A stretch of 38,019 nucleotides of DNA from Hyphomicrobiales bacterium. GTDB lineage: Bacteria > Pseudomonadota > Alphaproteobacteria > Rhizobiales > JAJFHR01. Both the position numbers and the translations under genes were made by a program. The notes under the pieces were generated by a model. The model was not told the DNA's origin. It was given only the letters and a program-made list of their open reading frames with translations, and ran no database searches. The stretch is from positions 1-38,019 of the forward strand of contig JAJFHS010000036.1 of NCBI GenBank assembly GCA_021775475.1. The letters are read 5' to 3'. This document shows, piece after piece, positions 34,764-38,019 of the stretch; positions within the stretch are counted from its first letter, which is position 1; each line of letters starts with the position of its first letter.

Positions 34764-34791
34764 ATTGGTTGCGATAGGATCATAATTGGTT
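34764..34791. promoter_or_regulatory. ATTGGTT repeat pair (21-bp period) in the tmm divergent promoter region
   Basis: ATTGGTT occurs at 34764-34770 and 34785-34791, exactly 21 bp (two helical turns) apart. On the other strand these are AACCAAT, the same 7-mer as in the tdm upstream pair, where the period is 11 bp. The pair lies 58-85 bp before the tmm ATG and 95-122 bp before the start of the divergent 58-residue gene. It could therefore control either gene. Confidence 0.5.
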
Positions 34792-34848
34792 CACAATTAT
34801 TATGAGACTGTAGCAAAATTTCAAACCTCAGCAAGCGGGAAAAAGAAA

Positions 34849-36198
34849 ATGAGTGACAAGATTGCCATTATCGGCGCAGGACCTTCCGGCCTGGCACAAT
34901 TGCGGGCGTTTCAGTCAGCGGCCAAAAAGGGTGCGGATATTCCTGAAATTGTCTGTTTTGAAAGGCAGGATGACTGGGGTGGCTTGTGGAATTACACTTG
35001 GCGCACAGGTGTGGATGAATATGGCGAGCCGGTCCATTGTTCGATGTATCGCTACCTGTGGTCAAATGGTCCCAAAGAAGGTCTGGAATTTGCCGATTAT
35101 TCGTTCGAGGAACACTTTGGCCGCCAGATTGCCTCTTACCCGCCACGCGCTGTCCTGTTTGATTACATCAAGGGGCGGGTGGAGAAAGCCGATGTGCGCA
35201 AATGGATACGCTTTCGCACTCCGGTGCGCCACGTGGCTTACGATGAAGCATCAGGTAAATTTACGATAACCGCTCATAATTTGCTGGAAGATCATGAATA
35301 CAAGGAAGAGTTTGATCATGTGATTGTTGCTTCCGGGCATTTTTCCACACCAAACGTGCCTGAATTTGAGGGTTTTTCAACCTTTAACGGCCGCGTCCTG
35401 CATGCCCATGATTTCCGCGATGCGGTTGAATTCAAAGATAAAGACATCCTGATTATCGGCACCAGCTATTCGGCCGAAGACATTGGCTCGCAATGCTGGA
35501 AATACGGTTGCAAATCGGTAACCGTTTCCCACCGCACAGCCCCCATCGGCTATAACTGGCCCGACAACTGGAGCGAAGTGCCGCTGCTGCAAAAGGTTGA
35601 GGGCAATACAGCAACGTTCAAGGATGGCAGCACGAAGGATGTGGATGCCATAATCCTGTGCACCGGCTATCAGCACAGTTTTGCGTTCCTGCCTGATGAT
35701 TTACGTCTAGATACGGCAAACCGCCTGGCAACGGCAGACCTTTATAAGGGTGTGGTGTTGACGCGAAATCCAAAGATGTACTACCTCGGCATGCAGGACC
35801 AGTGGTTTACCTTCAATATGTTTGATGCCCAGGCGTGGTACGTGCGTGACATTATTATGGGCCGTATTGATGTGCCTTCGTGCGAGGTTATGGTCAAAGA
35901 CGTTGAAGACCGGGTAGCGGCGGAAGATGCACTGCCGGATGATTATGCCTGCATTAAATATCAGGGTGATTATGTGGCTGAACTGATTGCCGACACAGAT
36001 TATCCCAGCTTTGATCTTGATGGGGCGTGTGATGCTTTTTACCAGTGGAAGAAGCACAAAAAACAAGACATCATGGGCTTTCGCAACAACAGCTATCGTT
36101 CAGTCATCACCGGCACCATGGCACCGCTCCACCATACGCCGTGGAAAGATGCGATGGATGATTCGCTCGAAAGCTATCTGCAAATCAAAGATAGCTGA
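34849..36198 (+). CDS. tmm: Trimethylamine monooxygenase Tmm (bacterial flavin-containing monooxygenase)
   Basis: Tmm oxidises trimethylamine to TMAO with NADPH and oxygen. The frame extends to 34786, but the ATG at 34849 gives 449 residues and places the FAD motif normally. Visible are the FAD loop GAGPSG (9-14), the FMO fingerprint [11 protein letters not shown] (179-189, FxGxxxHxxxF) and the NADPH loop GTSYSAED (204-211). Y207 and W319 fall at numbers I recall for well-studied Tmm/mFMO proteins, so numbering is unshifted. The late [11 protein letters not shown] is also typical. It oxidises other methylamines or sulfides in vitro in some relatives. Adjacent tmo and tdm genes make trimethylamine the natural substrate. 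Confidence 0.93.
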   Translation: MSDKIAIIGAGPSGLAQLRAFQSAAKKGADIPEIVCFERQDDWGGLWNYTWRTGVDEYGEPVHCSMYRYLWSNGPKEGLEFADYSFEEHFGRQIASYPPRAVLFDYIKGRVEKADVRKWIRFRTPVRHVAYDEASGKFTITAHNLLEDHEYKEEFDHVIVASGHFSTPNVPEFEGFSTFNGRVLHAHDFRDAVEFKDKDILIIGTSYSAEDIGSQCWKYGCKSVTVSHRTAPIGYNWPDNWSEVPLLQKVEGNTATFKDGSTKDVDAIILCTGYQHSFAFLPDDLRLDTANRLATADLYKGVVLTRNPKMYYLGMQDQWFTFNMFDAQAWYVRDIIMGRIDVPSCEVMVKDVEDRVAAEDALPDDYACIKYQGDYVAELIADTDYPSFDLDGACDAFYQWKKHKKQDIMGFRNNSYRSVITGTMAPLHHTPWKDAMDDSLESYLQIKDS

Positions 36199-36603
36199 GC
36201 CGGGAACCTATACCTCACCAGAAGGCTGACCGCCTGCAAAACCTGAGCTGGTTTCGTGGGTGGCACAACAGTGCCTAAATCGCCGAATTGAAGCACACAC
36301 TGAGTTATTAGCTTGGGGAGACTGGCAAATCTGTTCGTTACCTATGGCCCAATACCTCAGTGCATCAAAAGCAAATATTGTTATTAAAAAATTAATAGTA
36401 ACATACCTACAGTGTAATAACAGTATAAATTGAGAACATAATTACAATCTTAGGTTTTTATGTAGAATAAAGCTCAACAATAAGTTGTTATTCAGGTTAC
36501 GGAATGTTTGTACATGCGTATAATTACAATAGCATTGTGGTGGTGCCGTGGTGTCTGGAAAAATACGGATAATTCAACTTTTTTGATTTCAAATGGTGTT
36601 TTC
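36199..36603. other. 405-bp intergenic region between tmm and the PAS gene
   Basis: I see no gene here. The right half is AT-rich. It contains a symmetric ATTAA-AAAA-TTAAT at 36383-36396 (extendable to GTTA...TAAC with one bulge) and a second inverted repeat AACAA-TAAG-TTGTT at 36476-36489, both of which could be regulator sites for the chemotaxis genes. No clear terminator for tmm is visible. The frame of the PAS gene is open back to 36508, so part of this stretch could be coding if an upstream start is used. Confidence 0.6.
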
Positions 36604-37149
36604 ATGGACGTTTTTATTACAGGAACTGAGACATTTTTCAATGACGATGAAATTATTGTCTCTAAAACCAATCTGAAGGGCCGTATCACTTATGCCAATC
36701 GAGTATTCCTCGACATTGCTGGATACAGCGAGAAGGAAGTTCTTGATCAGCCGCACAATCTCATTCGCCACCCGGATATGCCAAGATGTATTTTCAAAAT
36801 GCTTTGGGATACGGTCCAGGAGGGTAGTGAAATTTTTGCATATGTGATCAACCGTTGCAAAAATGGTGATCACTACTGGGTCTACGCCCATGTAACCCCG
36901 AGCTTTGACAATAGCGGTAAGATAACAGGGTATCATTCAAACCGACGTGTTCCCGATCGCAAAGTGCTCGATGAAGCCGTCATCCCCTTGTACAAGGAAC
37001 TGAAGGCAGCCGAACAAAACCGCGACAATCGCAAGCAGGGACTGGAGGCTTCTCAATCCATGGTGTCTGCTTTTCTTGCCGAGAGAAGCATGGCGTATGA
37101 TGAGTTTGTTCTGACACTGGGGCAAGAGGGGCGCCGTGGCTATCGGTAA
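36604..37149 (+). CDS. Aer-type PAS sensory protein
   Basis: The frame opens at 36508, but I favour the ATG at 36604 because the conserved part begins right after it (TGTETFFNDDEIIVSKTNLKG), giving 181 residues. Residues about 15-115 form an Aer-like PAS domain: GRITYANRVFLDIAGYSEKE, HNLIRHPDMPRCIFKMLWDT, NRCKNGDHYWVYAHVTP and GYHSNRRVPDR. This class usually binds FAD and senses redox or energy state. The C-terminal 60 residues are helical and charged, with no signalling domain. The chemoreceptor gene 63 bp downstream is the likely partner. The ribosome site is weak. Confidence 0.82.
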   Translation: MDVFITGTETFFNDDEIIVSKTNLKGRITYANRVFLDIAGYSEKEVLDQPHNLIRHPDMPRCIFKMLWDTVQEGSEIFAYVINRCKNGDHYWVYAHVTPSFDNSGKITGYHSNRRVPDRKVLDEAVIPLYKELKAAEQNRDNRKQGLEASQSMVSAFLAERSMAYDEFVLTLGQEGRRGYR

Positions 37150-37212
37150 AAACCAGCCAACACTTAACGTTTCCGCCAAGTGGAAAATGCAACGAATTCG
37201 GGCGAAAGGTAG

Positions 37213-37881
37213 ATGAAGATGATACGTAGTAGAGCAGGGAAGTCCATCAGGAAAATCCGCGAAGTTTGTGAAGCTGTTGCGGCAGGCGATTTTGAAGCCC
37301 GTATTTTGAACATTGCGGAAAAAGGTGATATGGGCGAGACGATGCATGCGATCAATCTGTTAATTGACCGCACAGATGCCTACATGCGTGAATCCAAGGC
37401 CTGTCTTGAATATGTTGGACGCAATCAGTATTTTCGGTTGATTGCTGAAAAGGGCATGGTTGGATCGTTTCTGGAATCGTCTGAGACAATCAACAAAGCA
37501 ACCTGGTTTATTAAAGGGCGAACCGAAAATTTTGAGCAAACAGCCAATAATTTCGAAAACCAGATGAAGGAAGTGGTTGCGTCCGTTTCCTCTTCTGTTG
37601 GTAAACTTCAAGAGGTTTCTGATACGGTCAACAAATCCTCAAGTGCCGCCAACGATCAATCTTTGACGGTCGCAACGGGAGCAGAAGAAGCATCCGTCAA
37701 CATGCAGGGTGTGGCCGGGGCAACCGAGGAACTCACTTCTTCGATAGAGGAGATTAATCGCCAGGTTGTACAATCAGCTGACATCACTGTACTTGCGGTT
37801 GAAAAGTCACGTCAAATGAGCGAGCAAATAGAAAGCCTGACAGAGGCCTCGCAAAAAATCGGAGATGTCATCAAGCTGATT
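37213..37881 (+). pseudogene. Cytoplasmic methyl-accepting chemotaxis protein, truncated by an insertion sequence
   Basis: The start MKMIRSRAGKSIRKIREVCEAV has no membrane segment. A HAMP-like region follows (about 15-100, with AAGDFEARI and GDMGETMHAINLLIDRTDAY), then the methyl-accepting helices (SVSSSVGKLQEVSDTVN; GATEELTSSIEEINRQVVQS). The frame reads well to ASQKIGDVIKLID, where an intact receptor would continue into the conserved NDIAxQTNLLALNA hairpin tip. Instead it runs into PAP-stop within foreign sequence. The CheA/CheW-binding tip and returning helix are missing, so the product should be non-signalling. With the PAS gene before it, it probably formed an energy-taxis pair. Confidence 0.82.
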
Positions 37882-38019
37882 GACCCGGCCCCCTGATCCG
37901 GGCTATTCAGGTGTAGAATCCGTTCATGTTTATTTCCGTTATTTTGGTTGGCGTCAAGGCCTGCGGAGTGGAGCCCTTGCGTAGCTCAAGCGAAGCAGGC
38001 CGGTTTGTGCGGTTTAATC
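37881..38019. mobile_element. End of an insertion sequence inserted in the chemoreceptor gene
   Basis: The chemoreceptor frame breaks at about 37881-37884, where the sequence changes to TGACCCGGCCCCCTGATCCG, a C-rich terminus of the TGA..C..CCCC style seen in IS3-type elements. It continues to the window edge without homology to the receptor. A GGCCTGC...GCAGGCC inverted pair lies at 37959-38001. The other end and the target duplication are outside the window, so family and length are not provable here. Confidence 0.65.
37907..38019 (-). CDS. C-terminal part of a possible transposase ORF (partial)
   Basis: On the leftward strand a frame enters from the right edge and stops at TGA (37909-37907), about 25 bp from the proposed IS end, as expected for a transposase running toward its terminus. 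The 36 residues visible contain NRPASLELRKGSTPQALTP and end INMNGFYT. I do not recognise a family from this tail. The opposite strand is also open from an ATG at 37926, so the coding strand is not certain. Confidence 0.4.
   Translation of the reverse strand, partial: LNRTNRPASLELRKGSTPQALTPTKITEINMNGFYT

Noticed and set aside
36508..36603. Upstream start of the PAS protein adding 32 residues
   Set aside because: The extension (MYMRIITIALWWCRG...) has no counterpart in the Aer-type PAS proteins I know and no ribosome site; the ATG at 36604 fits better.
37926..38019. Rightward open frame within the IS end (MFISVILVGVKACG...)
   Set aside because: No ribosome site; it begins too close to the IS terminus and overlaps a leftward frame that stops at a position expected for a transposase. 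Not fully excluded.

Overview
The window looks like one chromosomal contig of an alphaproteobacterium of moderate GC content, most probably a marine or coastal relative of the Hyphomicrobiales (Rhizobiales). That placement is inferred from gene order: glyA-nrdR-rib-nusB-thiL-hppA-bamE-(cytochrome bc1 chaperone)-yceD-plsX-fabH-ihfA-merR and purM-DUF2066-pgsA-perM-hdaA are alphaproteobacterial arrangements. The presence of tmm/tdm genes fits a marine or host-associated methylotrophic lifestyle. Both ends of the window fall in insertion-sequence material.

Region 1 (1-250): the C-terminal end of an IS5-type transposase and a short interspersed palindromic repeat. Region 2 (251-25720): a dense housekeeping block. 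purM-purN run leftwards. The rest runs mainly rightwards: DUF2066 protein, phosphatidylglycerophosphate synthase-like enzyme, PerM-type permease, HdaA; gatC-gatA-chorismate mutase-gatB; a quinone oxidoreductase; glyA; nrdR-ribD-ribE-ribBX-ribH-nusB-thiL plus a methyltransferase; the proton-pumping pyrophosphatase hppA; bamE (leftwards); cytochrome bc1 chaperone, yceD, plsX, fabH, ihfA and a MerR regulator.

Region 3 (about 25750-36200) is the accessory highlight: a trimethylamine module. tdm (TMAO demethylase) is followed by a TPR protein and a DUF2269 membrane protein. The leftward tmoX-tmoV-tmoW ABC uptake system, a 58-residue two-helix membrane protein and tmm (trimethylamine monooxygenase) complete it. 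Tmm oxidises trimethylamine to TMAO, Tmo imports TMAO, and Tdm splits TMAO into dimethylamine and formaldehyde, which a C-terminal folate-binding domain can capture. No dimethylamine or methylamine genes are present.

The most interesting new observation is a shared repeat. The regions upstream of tdm and tmoX both contain ACCAATTCNNNACCAA (two ACCAA cores one helical turn apart), and the tmm upstream region has two ACCAA cores exactly 21 bp apart. This suggests one unidentified regulator controls three separate transcription units. A strong hairpin between tmoX and tmoVW suggests differential expression within that operon.

Region 4 (36200-38019): a PAS protein and a cytoplasmic chemoreceptor gene cut off by an insertion sequence that continues out of the window. 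I found no tRNA, rRNA, CRISPR array or recognisable riboswitch.
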